From Agrostemma githago (Eukaryota; Streptophyta; Magnoliopsida; Caryophyllales; Caryophyllaceae), in the NCBI GenBank assembly GCA_958450325.1, contig OY288259.1, forward strand, positions 59,794,987 to 59,858,986: a DNA stretch of 64,000 nt, written 5' to 3'. Numbering within the stretch: position 1 is the first letter of the stretch; each line of letters begins with the position of its first letter. Made by a program: the position numbers and the translations under genes. The notes below the pieces were generated by a model. That model was not told where the DNA came from. It ran no database searches and was given only the letters and a program-made list of their open reading frames with translations. Below, in pieces: positions 1 to 10,452 of this stretch.

Positions 1-717
1 ATCAAGTTTGGATATCACCTTGAAAGAAGTGGGGTGAGAAAAAATATTGTGCTTTGATTCCTCATTTTCATACACGATAGCCTCCTCATCAGTTTCAGTA
101 GCCAAGGAGTCAGGATGGTGTGCATTTGGGCTTAAAATTGGGTTTGTCATTCCATCAAACACTTGGTGTGCAACACCAAAATTCCTCAAATTTCCAACAG
201 AATTTTCTTGAGCTTGTAAAATTGGTTCAGACATTGTATCAAACAGTTGGTTCACACCTGTTATATCTTCATTTTCTTGTGCAAGGTTTGCTGCTCGAGC
301 CATTTCCAATATGAAGGTTGGTACCGGCTGTTCAGCGAGCAACTTCCGATCTTGTGGTACTTGGTCAACTTTTGTAGAGTAACTAATTGTGTGTGGCTCA
401 ACTACATCCACACAAGCTGTGATTTTTCCATTCTCAAACAATAAAGGAGGCTCATCACTGATTAGTGCGAGTGATCTCATATTTGGTTTCACAGATGTGA
501 TGTCCACATTGTTGCTGTACGTATTCAGGAGAGGTTCAGGGAGATTTGAGAGGGGTAATTTGATTGAATCACCGGGAGTGTATTGGGGAGTGAACCATGG
601 TATCTTGCTAATATCAATTTCCCTTTGTGCATACCTTTTTAGAGCAAGTTCCTCAATAGTTACTGCCAACTTATGGATTCCCAATTTGAGAGATGCTATG
701 TCCTCGGGAAGTGCCAT
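1..717 (-). CDS. Unrecognised first ORF of the LTR element (partial, 239 codons)
   Basis: The open frame starts at ATG 717-715, 68 bases after the PBS, and has no stop to the window edge. I read the N-terminus as MALPEDIASLKLGIHKLAVT. By position it should be gag-like, but no zinc knuckle or capsid motif is recognisable in the visible part. It is acidic to neutral with several Pro-rich stretches. The motif FDxMxxPIL occurs twice about 30 residues apart (residues near 170 and 200), suggesting an internal duplication. It could be the gag N-terminus of a poorly known lineage, an extra ORF, or captured host sequence. The ORF is certain; the function is unknown. Confidence 0.55.
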   Translation of the reverse strand, partial: MALPEDIASLKLGIHKLAVTIEELALKRYAQREIDISKIPWFTPQYTPGDSIKLPLSNLPEPLLNTYSNNVDITSVKPNMRSLALISDEPPLLFENGKITACVDVVEPHTISYSTKVDQVPQDRKLLAEQPVPTFILEMARAANLAQENEDITGVNQLFDTMSEPILQAQENSVGNLRNFGVAHQVFDGMTNPILSPNAHHPDSLATETDEEAIVYENEESKHNIFSHPTSFKVISKLD

Positions 718-784
718 AACTGTTGATCGATTTTTTTTTTTTTTTTTTTTTTTTTGAATATAACGTAGGTCAAGAGGAACGGTA

Positions 785-796
785 GCTCTGATACCA
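785..796 (-). other. Primer-binding site for initiator tRNA-Met
   Basis: On the minus strand this reads TGGTATCAGAGC, the usual plant retrotransposon PBS complementary to the 3' end of initiator methionine tRNA. It lies two bases downstream of the LTR end, which is the expected spacing and confirms the LTR boundary at 799. Confidence 0.9.
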
Positions 797-798
797 AA

Positions 799-1138
799 TG
801 ATACAATCGTAATTTTTACGAGAAATAATTGGGTAAAATGAAGTAAATAGGTGATATGATCGATTTAACTGTTCGACTAATTAGTCGATAGGTTAGGTGA
901 TCTTTAGAATAATCTGTGGTGAGGGAAGGAAATCACCTAGGATTAATCAATGGATTTGGATGGAATTAGAGAGAAAATGGAAGATAAAATAGTAGGAAAG
1001 CTTAACTTTCATTGACAAGTTTTTGGATAACTCATTACAACCTACAAATGCCTTTATATAGGTCATATGCCTTGGAGAGTAAGAAATAAAAGACAAATTT
1101 ACTAATATACCCTCTTACTAATATTTTGGTTTGTATCA
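799..1138 (-). repeat. 5' long terminal repeat
   Basis: The segment is bounded by the perfect 8-bp inverted repeat TGATACAA (799-806) and TTGTATCA (1131-1138), so it begins TG and ends CA on either strand. On the minus strand a TATA-type box CTATATAAAGG lies near 1062-1052, a sensible place for the element's own promoter. Only one LTR is in view, so its age cannot be estimated from LTR divergence. Confidence 0.88.
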
Positions 1139-1226
1139 CGAGATAAAGACGACAGATCAGTAGATTTATTTTAGTTGCAGGTTACTGATTTCAGTGATTT
1201 ACATGATTAAAAGAATTTAAACATAC

Positions 1227-2756
1227 CTGGACAGTAGGATAAGCAATGAAGCACACTGTAGCCATCATTGCATCGAAGCATATGGAAACGAGGTTCCTCA
1301 ATTTTCAAGATTTCGTCCACAACTCGTGTACAACCAGAAAGGACAGCGAGAAAGAAGTGACTCTCGCCCAAGTGGTTACGAATGTTACAGGAACTTGGAT
1401 CGATTGACAGGATCTCTAGTACAAGTTCCTCGTGTTTGTTCCCTGAATACAAAGCTATATGCAAAGGTGTACTTCCTCGCATGTCCTCTACGTTCCAAGG
1501 AGGGCATTCTACGGTCACTGCTGACTCTTGGATTTCACCCTCGTTGCTGCCTGCATTCATCAGTACTTGTTGCTGATAGCCGCGTACCAATATTTGCCCT
1601 AGCTCTGAATTCTTCTTCCTCGCCGCCATGTGCAATGGAGTTTCATACTTTTCCTTTTCTTTCACGAAAATATATTCCATAAATATTTTGGTCCTCGCGT
1701 CACCAACGTCTCCTTCCTCCAAAAGTAACTTACACGGCCCTGCGTCTCCTTTCTCAGCCCATTTATGAAGCATCGTGTTTCCGTACGGATCAACCTTGTT
1801 TAGCCAGTCTCCAAATTTTTTGAATAACAACCTCACAACGTCATCTGTCATTCACATATACTACTCTGTTAGCAGCAACTTACACCGATGATATTTAGCC
1901 ATCGAGCTATCATGTTTCAAAGGATAACGCATTTAGCATTTTACTGCGTTTTGAAAACAATAATTGTCGGAATGTCCATTTACTAGTATAGGGATGAAGA
2001 AGGCAGTAGAGATCGAGTAGGGACCTGAGGAAATTGTGGCAAAAGTAAAAGGCGTCAAGGCAGCCGTGGATCGATATAAAGAAGTGGGAGAAAGGGGGGA
2101 CTTCAACATGTTCTCAGCAACAAGACTGAAGCCATTCTTCAGGGCATAAACCAGTGGTGTATTCCCATCAGCATCAACCATGGTGCAGCTCACATATTCA
2201 GAATCCATCAACAATATCTCCAATGCACATCTATCGTTCTCCTTGCTGTCTTTCAATGCCACCTGCAACGCTGTCTGATTCTCCAGGTTCAATGCCAACC
2301 ACGGCTTCACCAGACCGATATCCTCATCGTGCTGCGTCCAACCAAATGACGCGTACATTTCCTTAATAAGAATGACCATGTCATAGCTTACCGGGCTCTT
2401 CACGGCTGCAGCGTGCAGCGGGGTTGACCCCTTGTGTCCCTCCACCTACAAATCATTATAACATTACATTACATCATTCAGAAATTACGTTACTCTGTAT
2501 ATTAATGCTACTCAGTTTCTTATATTACCTGGTAGAGTAGCTGTTTCTGTGTATATTGGGACAGTACATTCATAGCTTCCTTTATGAAGTCGAGTTGGTG
2601 GTTCCATGCAGCCAGATGGAAGATGTTTCCTCCAAGTGTTTCGTCCTCTGCGCTCGAGGATTGAGTTAGGAAGTACTCCGAAGGTTGTTTCGAGAATGCG
2701 TCTTTCAGGAACTTCACATCTCCTGTCTTAGCCGCTTCCTTCAACGCCGAATCCAT
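1227..2756 (-). CDS. Ankyrin-repeat protein (3' end missing, interrupted by retrotransposon)
   Basis: Exon 1 starts at ATG 2756 (MDSALKEAAKTGDVKFLKDA, the usual opening of plant ANK/PGG-type proteins) and ends at 2529 before GTAATA. Exon 2 begins at 2445 after TGTAG and keeps the frame (LLYQ then VEGHKGSTPLHAAAV). A third coding block (about 1840-1227) carries clear repeats: DPYGNTMLHKWAEKGDAG, YETPLHMAARKK, GSTPLHIALYSGN, NHLGESHFFLAVLSG. It ends at 1227 before GTATGT. The exon 2/3 junction is uncertain: a donor at TCA-G/GTCCCT with acceptor ATGACAG/ATGACG would keep phase, but that donor is weak, so the gene may be damaged. An upstream in-frame ATG at 2855 is probably intronic or leader. 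No C-terminal PGG or membrane segment is seen; it would lie beyond the retrotransposon at 799-1138. Members of this family are often membrane-anchored and implicated in stress or salt response, but no role is shown here. Confidence 0.72.
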
Positions 2757-4090
2757 CTTCAATTCAATCAATTCCTCCTTCCTGCAGCAATTCAGATCAA
2801 CTAGTGTTTTTTTTGTCAACTCGATATTACAAGTGCTACAACTCCCACAGTACACTACTAGTAGTACTTATTAATCGTTTTTTTCACTACAAGTCTACAA
2901 CTACGTACTGGTTTACTAGTCAATCTTGTTCTAGTCCTAACAAAAATAATGCCAGCAACTTTTTCCATGCTTGGTAAACGATTTGTTCAAGCAGGATAAT
3001 AAAAATTAGAAGAAAAAAAATGTATGTATATCGAAATATCGACTTGTACAGTTGTATTTGTGACGGATCAAATAATATTTACTTAGTTACATAAATACAA
3101 ACAATTTCCTACTCTATGAATTAGCATTGTCTAAAGAAGTAATTTTAATTGACCCTTATGACATATAAATTTGGGAGACTTACTCGAAGGATATAATTAA
3201 ATATAATCCCTCATATTTTATAATGTCGTTTAAATCGACTCGATAAATCACCCGTGCAATTTATGATCATTTTTATTCAGGAACCTGAATCACTGAAAAC
3301 CATGTATTATATGTACACTAAAATTCAAGTTGTTCGGGAGGGCGTAAGGGTCACGTTTTAGTTTAACCAAATTTTAATACCACTTGTCTTGAGTCGCTTC
3401 GGGTTGTTACCTGCTTGATTTTACGTCCAAAAGACAAGTATAACATTCCCAATTTCACGTCCAAAGAACAACTAAATGTCGTTTTTACACGATTAATCGA
3501 TTTTTAGCATAGGGTGGTGTAACACATACCAGCCTTACCCTAAAAAATTCATCGTTACCCCTCATATTTTTTGAGGTAGTTTAAACTGATCAACTAAACC
3601 TTAGTCGCATTACAATATAGGGGAGGGAGGTTCGAACCTGAGACCTACTGTCCCAGAGCACCTAATCCTAACCACTAGGCTAAGACATCTTCGGTTCCAT
3701 ATATTTTTTTTGCCAATGTTAATCCTGACCCTAAATCGTCAACAAACATGTATTATATACTACAATTGAAACTGTTTGTGATATCGTAACAGGACACATT
3801 ACAGACAATTATTACCTGTCATTATCTAACCCAAAAAATATCATTGAATTAATTACAAATTTATGAATCCACAAAAAAATTGCCACTAACAAAAGATAAT
3901 GCTCCAAGTCTCACCAACCCATTAACCCCGTTAGAATCTCCGTTAAGTGGTTGGACCGCCTCAAACGAAAAGAAAGGTAGCGGCAACAGGCAAGACGTGA
4001 GGGCAACGTTAAGCCACGTAACACTCCTTATTACGTGTCAACTTCTAATTGGTTCCAGTGACGTGTTTCCTTCAACAACTCGGTCTAAAT
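2757..4090. other. Spacer between divergent ankyrin and polyubiquitin genes
   Basis: This is AT-rich spacer with no supported gene. It holds SINE copy 1 at 3600-3695. A 117-codon open frame at 3880-4233 overlaps the ubiquitin promoter and first leader exon and resembles nothing. The last ~250 bases before 4090 are more GC-balanced, with CCACGTAACA and ACGTGTC-type ACGT cores (about 4015-4065), plausible bZIP or G-box-like sites of the ubiquitin promoter. Confidence 0.5.
3600..3695 (-). mobile_element. tRNA-derived SINE, copy 1 (3' end lost)
   Basis: On the minus strand it opens ACCGAAGATGTCTTAGCCTA and carries an A-box-like TTAGCCTAGTGGTTAGGA and a B-box GGTTCGAACC, ending in ATTGTAATGCGACTAAG. 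The same body recurs at 44433, 51276, 54196, 54760 and, internally deleted, 58341. This copy lacks the GTTGAACC plus A-tail end and has no clear target duplication, so it is an old or truncated copy. Confidence 0.75.
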
Positions 4091-4213
4091 ATCTCTTTAA
4101 ATACTCTCACCCTCCCCTCTTTTCTTCTCATCCTTCATATCCCAATCTCTATATCATCATCTTCAACAAACTCTCTCTAATCAATTTCGATTCTCATCGC
4201 TTGAAAATTCAAG
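4085..4213 (+). promoter_or_regulatory. Core promoter and first leader exon of polyubiquitin
   Basis: A TATA-like CTCTTTAAATAC lies at about 4093-4104, followed by a CT-rich stretch (TCACCCTCCCCTCTTTTCTT) typical of highly expressed plant leaders, and an untranslated exon ending AAATTCAAG at 4213. Transcription start is inferred to be near 4130. Confidence 0.6.
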
Positions 4214-4753
4214 GTATGATTTCTATTTTCTGATTGCTTTTCCATTGATTTGATTTCGTGATCGTGTTTCGATTCGATTTCGAGTTTCCTGATGAGAAAT
4301 TTCGTTTAAAACGTTTGGATTTTGAATTTAGGAGCACGAATTGTTTGATTGAATTAATTCTTTTACCCTAAATTAGCAGTAAATTCGATTTTAATTTGTT
4401 GATTGGTGAATTATTGTACTAAAATTGTTGAAAAGATTTGGATTTTGACTCTAATTGCGTGATTATATTGCGGTTTTTTTCTCTCTTTGTTTTAAACTGT
4501 AGATCATCATTAATCAATTGAATTTCGTTGAGCCTGTCTTGATTTCGAATCGAATTTGTTATTTGATTTATCGTCGTTTCTGTTAGGTAAATTTTACTTA
4601 AATTCAGGTTGATTTTAATCGGTTCGATTTGAAAGTAATTAGCTTCCTCAAATTAGGGTTTGATCCTTGATTTTTCACTTTCGCTCTTATTTTTCATCAA
4701 TTGATGTCAAATTTGTATACGATCGCTGAATTACTCTTGTGATGTATGTTCAG
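4214..4753 (+). other. Leader intron of polyubiquitin (540 bp)
   Basis: The donor is AAG/GTATGA at 4213/4214 and the acceptor TTCAG/ATGCAA at 4753/4754, so the intron ends exactly one base before the start codon. Plant polyubiquitin genes of the UBQ10/UBQ11 type have just such an intron, known to boost expression. The U-rich sequence with GATTTGATTTCG-like repeats fits intron-mediated enhancement. Confidence 0.85.
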
Positions 4754-5671
4754 ATGCAAATCTTCGTTAAGACTTTGACCGGAAAGACGATCACTCTCGA
4801 GGTCGAGAGCTCCGACACAATCGACAATGTCAAGACCAAAATTCAAGATAAGGAGGGGATTCCCCCAGACCAGCAACGTTTGATCTTCGCTGGTAAGCAA
4901 CTCGAAGACGGCCGTACCCTCGCCGACTACAACATCCAGAAGGAATCCACCCTTCACTTGGTCCTACGTCTTCGCGGTGGGATGCAAATCTTCGTCAAAA
5001 CTCTTACTGGCAAGACTATCACCCTCGAAGTCGAGAGCTCTGACACCATTGACAACGTTAAGACCAAGATTCAAGATAAGGAGGGAATTCCCCCAGACCA
5101 GCAGAGGCTTATCTTTGCTGGAAAGCAGCTTGAGGACGGTCGAACTTTGGCTGATTACAACATTCAGAAGGAGTCCACTCTTCACCTTGTCCTCCGTCTT
5201 CGTGGTGGTATGCAGATTTTCGTGAAAACCCTAACTGGAAAGACCATCACCCTCGAGGTTGAGAGCTCAGATACCATTGACAATGTCAAGGCTAAGATCC
5301 AGGACAAGGAGGGGATCCCACCAGACCAGCAGAGGCTCATTTTCGCTGGAAAGCAGTTGGAAGATGGTCGCACCCTGGCTGATTACAACATCCAGAAGGA
5401 GTCTACACTTCACCTGGTATTGCGTCTCAGGGGTGGGATGCAGATCTTTGTCAAGACATTGACTGGAAAGACCATCACCTTGGAGGTGGAGAGCAGCGAC
5501 ACGATCGACAATGTGAAGACAAAGATTCAGGACAAGGAAGGGATCCCACCAGACCAGCAGAGGCTGATCTTTGCTGGGAAGCAGTTGGAGGATGGGCGCA
5601 CTTTGGCTGATTATAATATTCAGAAGGAATCTACCCTCCACCTTGTCCTCCGTCTCCGTGGTGGCTGCTAA
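4754..5671 (+). CDS. UBQ: Polyubiquitin, four head-to-tail repeats plus a C-terminal Cys
   Basis: The coding part is 306 codons: 4 x 76 ubiquitin residues, one extra Cys and a stop. Each unit reads MQIFVKTLTGKTITLEVESS... and ends LRLRGG, so deubiquitinases release four monomers and the extra Cys blocks the last Gly until trimmed. All seven lysines and the plant-type Ser19, Asp24 and Ser57 are present. Units 1, 2 and 4 have Thr at position 28 (NVKTKIQ) while unit 3 has Ala (NVKAKIQ), the residue I expect in plants. The start was placed at 4754 because of the leader intron; an upstream ATG in frame at 4739 lies inside that intron. The units differ at many silent sites, so they have not been recently homogenised. 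Monomers act in proteasomal degradation and signalling throughout the cell. Confidence 0.98.
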   Translation: MQIFVKTLTGKTITLEVESSDTIDNVKTKIQDKEGIPPDQQRLIFAGKQLEDGRTLADYNIQKESTLHLVLRLRGGMQIFVKTLTGKTITLEVESSDTIDNVKTKIQDKEGIPPDQQRLIFAGKQLEDGRTLADYNIQKESTLHLVLRLRGGMQIFVKTLTGKTITLEVESSDTIDNVKAKIQDKEGIPPDQQRLIFAGKQLEDGRTLADYNIQKESTLHLVLRLRGGMQIFVKTLTGKTITLEVESSDTIDNVKTKIQDKEGIPPDQQRLIFAGKQLEDGRTLADYNIQKESTLHLVLRLRGGC

Positions 5672-7420
5672 GCTGGTGCCTCTGCTCCGGTGATGTTGAA
5701 TGTTGGTGTCTGTTAGTCTGCCGCAGTTTCTGATTTCAGTAATATTTGAACAATGTTAATTTGATGTTTCAGTTGTGTTTGCATCAGTGATATCTGGTGC
5801 TGTGTTTGTGATTGTTCGTCTGTTAATAATAATGTGTCTCGTTTGTGTCGTATTTCTCTTCTCTTTTTTAAGTTGTTACCATGTCATTCCACTCGACTGG
5901 CTGAGCAAGTCATTTCAATGGCATGCAGTTGCACCTGCGTGATTGAACTCTTTAGGAGACATGCTCAACGTGCCTGCGCCGGTTAGAGCCCAACTCTTCT
6001 ACTCTATGATTTTTCATCATAATTCATAGACGTCCTCAACGTTCGTGCGTATGTCGCCCTTGCATTGATGAGCCTTTTCGCACGTTTAACATTAACATGC
6101 CTGCGTACAGTTCATCCACAAATTCTTCTATGATCTTCTCAACAAGAATTAAGAAAGTCTAGTATACAGAAATTGCTTTAACAAATCCATCCTATAAAGT
6201 TGCACCTCGCCAAGAGTTGCTGGCTTAATACATGCGCTCTAAATCCGCACAAAATTAGGGGTTTGGGAAAAGATTAGAAGGTTAATTATGATGAAAATTT
6301 GATTGATTCGAGTTTTTGGTTTTACTGTTTGGGGAGGAATTTGTGGATTTGAAGTTAATAAGTTATAGATATACTTAAGCGAATGAAGGAAGGGTCTTGG
6401 GCAGATTCATTCATACACGGAGTACTTTAGATGTACTTGACTAAAAATGTTACTTCATCCGTACCAAAACGATCTTGGTGGTGTGGAGGGAGTATTGGTA
6501 TTCACCGAGCCAAATAACGTGACTCTATTTGCAAAGTCGAAATTAGAAACGTACGAAGTTGTAGTTTCAAAAAAACTGAACCACATGTGGTATATTTGTC
6601 AATTTTCTCATATTTTAATCAACAGTAAAAAAAAAATATTCTAATTTACTGTCCATAGATTGTTGTATAAGGTTTTTTTATCTTATAAGATGACTCATTA
6701 CTCCAATACTCATTTTCTCGGATAATTGGCGCTTTTATTTGACGAGCATTTGAATTCAATTTAAATAAATATGCATATTGGAATACTAATTAGAAAAACG
6801 CGTGTCTCAAAAAGTTGAAACGATAATTTAAAAAGAACTGGAGGAGTATCTAAAAGTCCAACTAATTAACTTAGGGTAACCCTAATGCCACACTAAAACA
6901 TATGGAGTACTATGTCACTAAAAGTTCTGTTATGTTAATTTGTGTTATTAAAATCATACTCTCACAGTCTCACATGATGAGTGATAAAGTACGTTACGCT
7001 TTTGGTGGCACTATCAATTCCTTTAACTTAACCACTCGACCCATTTTAGTAATAATTACTCTCTCTGATTCTTACAAATCACTACATTTACTTTTTGCAC
7101 AAGGAATAAGATGATCACTTGTAAGTGAGGATGATTTGTCTCTCCAATACATTAACAGCCCACGACTAACAAAAAGTCAAAAAAATAACCGTGATGCATT
7201 AACAATTCAATTGAATATGCAAAAAAAAATAAAAAAAAATGTAACAATTCGTAAAAATCGCTTTTAATTCGTACTATGTCTATTGGGTTGTTGTCTACAA
7301 GTATTGGGGCATATGGCCACAAAATTCATTGGGCCAACCAATTGAGCCCAATAATAGAACACAACTCAAATCCAAACCCTACGATAACACAATTCAACTG
7401 TTGTCGGTCTACTTGCCTCT
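5672..7420. other. Polyubiquitin 3' UTR and spacer to SUI1
   Basis: The 3' UTR is U/G-rich with TTAATAATAATGTG near 5822-5835 as a likely near-upstream polyadenylation element. The rest holds no supported gene. A possible old MITE at about 6449-6850 has weakly matching ends (TACTTCATCCGTACC versus GGAGGAGTATC). Open frames at 6447-6644 and 6902-7114 look random. Confidence 0.4.
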
Positions 7421-7555
7421 CTATATATAACACCAACATTTCCCTTTGTACAATTATCCCTTGCTCAAAAAAATCCCCAAATTGCTCAGACTTTATCCGA
7501 TCTAGGGTTCTTAATCTTTTTCCTATTTCATATTCCCTACTTCTTCGGATCAAGG
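7421..7555 (+). promoter_or_regulatory. TATA box and first leader exon of SUI1
   Basis: CTATATATAACACC at 7421-7434 is a strong TATA box. The downstream sequence (about 7450-7555) is a pyrimidine-rich leader ending in TCAAG/GTCATT, one of two candidate donors of the leader intron; the other is AAAAG/GTCAGT at 7680/7681. Confidence 0.6.
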
Positions 7556-9274
7556 TCATTCTCCTCCTCCTCCTCCTCCTCTCTTTCCCTTCTCTATATC
7601 ATTTTCTTTATTTGGGTATTTGTTTGTTTCTCTTTTTTCCGTGTTTTATTTCGTTCAAAACTTGATTTCTTAGCTAAAAGGTCAGTTCTTTCGTATGATC
7701 TGTTCTTATTTGTTTGATTGATTAATCGTTTGATTTGTTGGGTGTGAAAAGTTTCAATCTTTATAGGATATTTGATAAAAAAAAAATGTTCATTTTGTGT
7801 CGATTCAGATAATGATTCAGTATTCATGTTATGATGTTGTTAATTGAATTGATTTGATATCTTCAATCTCGATCTATAGTTATTCGATATAGACATATAG
7901 TTGTGTGATTGGAATCTGGGTTGGGTTTGTGTTGATTGTGTTTGTTTCAATGGTTTTAATTGTTCTTTTGTTGCTTGATGAAATCGATTGTATACTTTCT
8001 CTCATCTTAATGACTGTTTTCTTATCGACAATTAGTCTCCTGTGTGACTGATTATCTGTTGTTTTAACAATGTTGCTAGGTGATTAACAATTTTTTTGTC
8101 CTATTCTATATAAATCGATAAACGAATGACCTGCTAGAGTTGTATGACAAATATTTCCGTCATAAACAAGAAGTTGTTATTGATCGAAATTAAACAAATG
8201 ATTTGAATGTATAAGTATCTCAAATAATCAATGTAAGACGAAGATTTGACCCCTTTTTATCTTTATGGCCATCTTTGGATTGATTGTATATTGAATTTTT
8301 GATCAAGTTGAACAAATGATTGAACGAGTATTTGAAACCATGGAAAATTGATCTATTTGAATCATTGTAGACGTATTTACATTTAGTATAAGTGTTTAGA
8401 ACAATCCATGTAAGACAGAAAATTGATCCCTTTTGCTTTATTATGAGTGGATCTTTTAATTAAAGATAGATAAGCGATTTAAGACGGAAATTTGATCCCT
8501 TCATAGCCTCTTTGCAAATTAATTAATACTTGTTCCATGGAAATTAAAACAAATGGGAAATTTAGATTATGATAAAAGCATGTGTGATAGTGAGGGGGTA
8601 TGGAGATTGCAATATGCCTAAGGCCGAGCGCTTCCCTCTTTAGTGAGGGGTGGCGTGGTATTCCACGGGAGAGGTTATAATCGTGGCGCACGTTGTGTGA
8701 TGGGCATAAATTAAGGTCTGGGTTTCCTGCTGCTTAGCTGCCTTAGTCATGCAACATAAGCTAGGGATTATCCTACATTTTTCTCTTATGTCAAATGCTC
8801 CCTCCATTTCATTTGTATTGAGCTTCTTTGACTTTAGTTTGTTTGTATGATGATGTCGGCGAATAGCTTCTTCAAGACCGATGCTGATTTTTTTTAAAGT
8901 CGTAAAATGAAGATAGTGTTTTCAAGTCTTAACATTGCAAATTTTTCTTTACAACTCTTTTTTTTAGAAAGATAACTATAAAGTTGGACAACCTGACGGT
9001 GAATAATATTACTGGATTTGTCAGCTGTAGACCTGTAGTGAAATACACGATACGTTAGTGGAAGACATACCTTTAAAAAGACAGAAGTTTGAAAATTAAG
9101 CGGTATCTCATTAACGTTATTACTACTGAGATATGGTCTCTTCAGAGTTTGTGTAGTAGCAAATGGGATGTGTTCTCGTGTTATTCACTAGGCGTGAAAT
9201 ACACTATTTATTATGCTTCATGTGTATCGAATTCTCAAGGTTTTCTTACAATGTTTGTTTTTTCTCCTCCACAG
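7556..9274 (+). other. Long leader intron of SUI1 (~1.6-1.7 kb)
   Basis: The acceptor is CTCCTCCACAG/GTCTGAGC at 9274/9275, 72 bases before the start codon. The intron is U-rich. It includes a GC-richer island at 8590-8760 with potential hairpins that looks unlike the rest and may be a transposon remnant. The donor choice (7555 or 7681) cannot be settled from sequence alone. Confidence 0.6.
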
Positions 9275-9346
9275 GTCTGAGCAATTTGAATAAACAAGAA
9301 GTATTTGATTGTTTGGGATCACTTATAATCTAGAAGCCAAGTTTTC

Positions 9347-10452
9347 ATGTCTGACACTGACATTCAGATTCCCGCTGCCTTTGGTGAGTTCATTTATTGG
9401 TGACCTTGAAGTTGCGTTTCAGTTTCCATCGAAGTTAAAAGAATAACAATTGCGTGCCTTTTGTTATATGAATAGCGTTTGGTCGGTATAAATTAATTAC
9501 CTGTCATGAATGAATCTTGATTTGTTGAAAATATCAGAAATGTTGCCTTTGTCTAACCATTTCCCCCGCCATATGTGTGTTTCATATAACCACTAGCGTT
9601 AATATTAATACTCGTAGTTCATGATTTTGTTTTTACTAAAGGTCTGATATGATATAAGATCAAATTTCTTTCTGTTCAGCTATACTAATCTTCATTTGAT
9701 GTGTTATAAAGTTTTTACACCAGTTTCTCATGAAAGCAAGATGTAAAACGGTTTATGTTTCTCTTAGCAGTTTGCGCCTCAGTTTGGGTTTGGGGTTATT
9801 TTGTAATCCTGACCTGCTGAGTTTTATGTCCATCCAATGCTTAGCAATTAGAAGGAACTTCGCACGCCGTTAAACATTTTCGCCTTTAGCATTTGTGATC
9901 GAGTTGAAGTAACTTTAGCGGCTTGCCTGCTTAATATGTATTGACCTTCTGCCTTTTATGTTCCCTGATAAGTCTTTGTCCGATCAGTGTCTGAATGTGT
10001 TGAATGTCTCTACCTTTAGATCCCTTTGCTGATGCAAATGCTGAGAACTCTGGTGCTGGGACAAAAGATTATGTGCACATCCGTGTACAACAAAGGAACG
10101 GCAGAAAGAGCTTGACTACAGTTCAAGGATTGAAGAAAGAGTTCAGTTACAACAAGATCCTAAAGGACCTGAAGAAGGAATTCTGCTGTAATGGTACCGT
10201 TGTTCAGGACCCAGAGCTAGGTCAGGTCATCCAGCTCCAAGGTGATCAACGCAAAAATGTTTCTACCTTCCTCGTCCAGGTAAAATTTCGCTCCCTTTTT
10301 TTTCTATGGTATTGTTACAGTTGAAGTTGATAAATGTTGGCAGTATAATCGATGATGCAAGGGTGTTGTGTAGCTATGCTGACATGTATGCATCTGTGCA
10401 TCAACAGGCTGGTATTGTGAAGAAAGAGCACATCAAAATCCACGGATTCTGA
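9347..10452 (+). CDS. SUI1: Translation initiation factor eIF1 (SUI1 family), 113 aa, three coding exons
   Basis: Coding exons are 9347-9383, 10020-10279 and 10408-10452, with donors G/GTGAGT and CAG/GTAAAA and acceptors TTTAG/A and CAACAG/G. The joined frame is 342 nt, 113 aa, the normal plant SUI1 length. The protein starts MSDTDIQIPAAFDPFADANA. Its SUI1 fold spans residues ~28-110, with VHIRVQQRNGRKSLTTVQGL, a basic Lys-rich helix (YNKILKDLKKEFCCNGTVV), GQVIQLQGDQRKNV and the closing HIKIHGF. eIF1 binds the 40S subunit near the P site and enforces AUG recognition. Coding phase is kept across all junctions. Expression is probably strong and constitutive, judging from the TATA box and leader intron. 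Confidence 0.97.

Larger units (their letters stand above)
1..1138 (-). mobile_element. LTR retrotransposon, 5' part (runs off left edge)
   Basis: Read on the minus strand, the element starts with a 340-bp LTR (1138 to 799), then a 2-nt spacer, a primer-binding site (796-785), a short leader with an A25 run (755-731) and an open reading frame from 717 to the window edge. The order LTR, PBS, ORF is the standard 5' end of a plant LTR retrotransposon. The second LTR, any polyprotein domains (protease, integrase, RT) and the matching target-site duplication lie outside the window, so the superfamily (copia or gypsy) cannot be told. The flank next to the LTR is CGAGA at 1139-1143, the candidate 5-bp target duplication. 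The insertion is 88 bp downstream of an ankyrin-gene exon, in the same orientation. Confidence 0.88.

Noticed and set aside
120..757. Plus-strand open frames over the left edge (64, 65, 122 codons)
   Set aside because: They are shadows of the 239-codon minus-strand LTR-element ORF, and the last one runs into the T25 tract.
3880..4233. 117-codon ORF upstream of polyubiquitin
   Set aside because: It covers the promoter and leader exon; no likeness, and it is cut by the leader intron.
5259..5641. ORFs antisense or out of frame within polyubiquitin
   Set aside because: They follow the strong codon bias of the ubiquitin units on the other frame; repeated with the unit.
7276..7665. 129-codon ORF over the SUI1 promoter
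   Set aside because: Overlaps TATA box and leader; low-complexity Leu/Phe-rich end.
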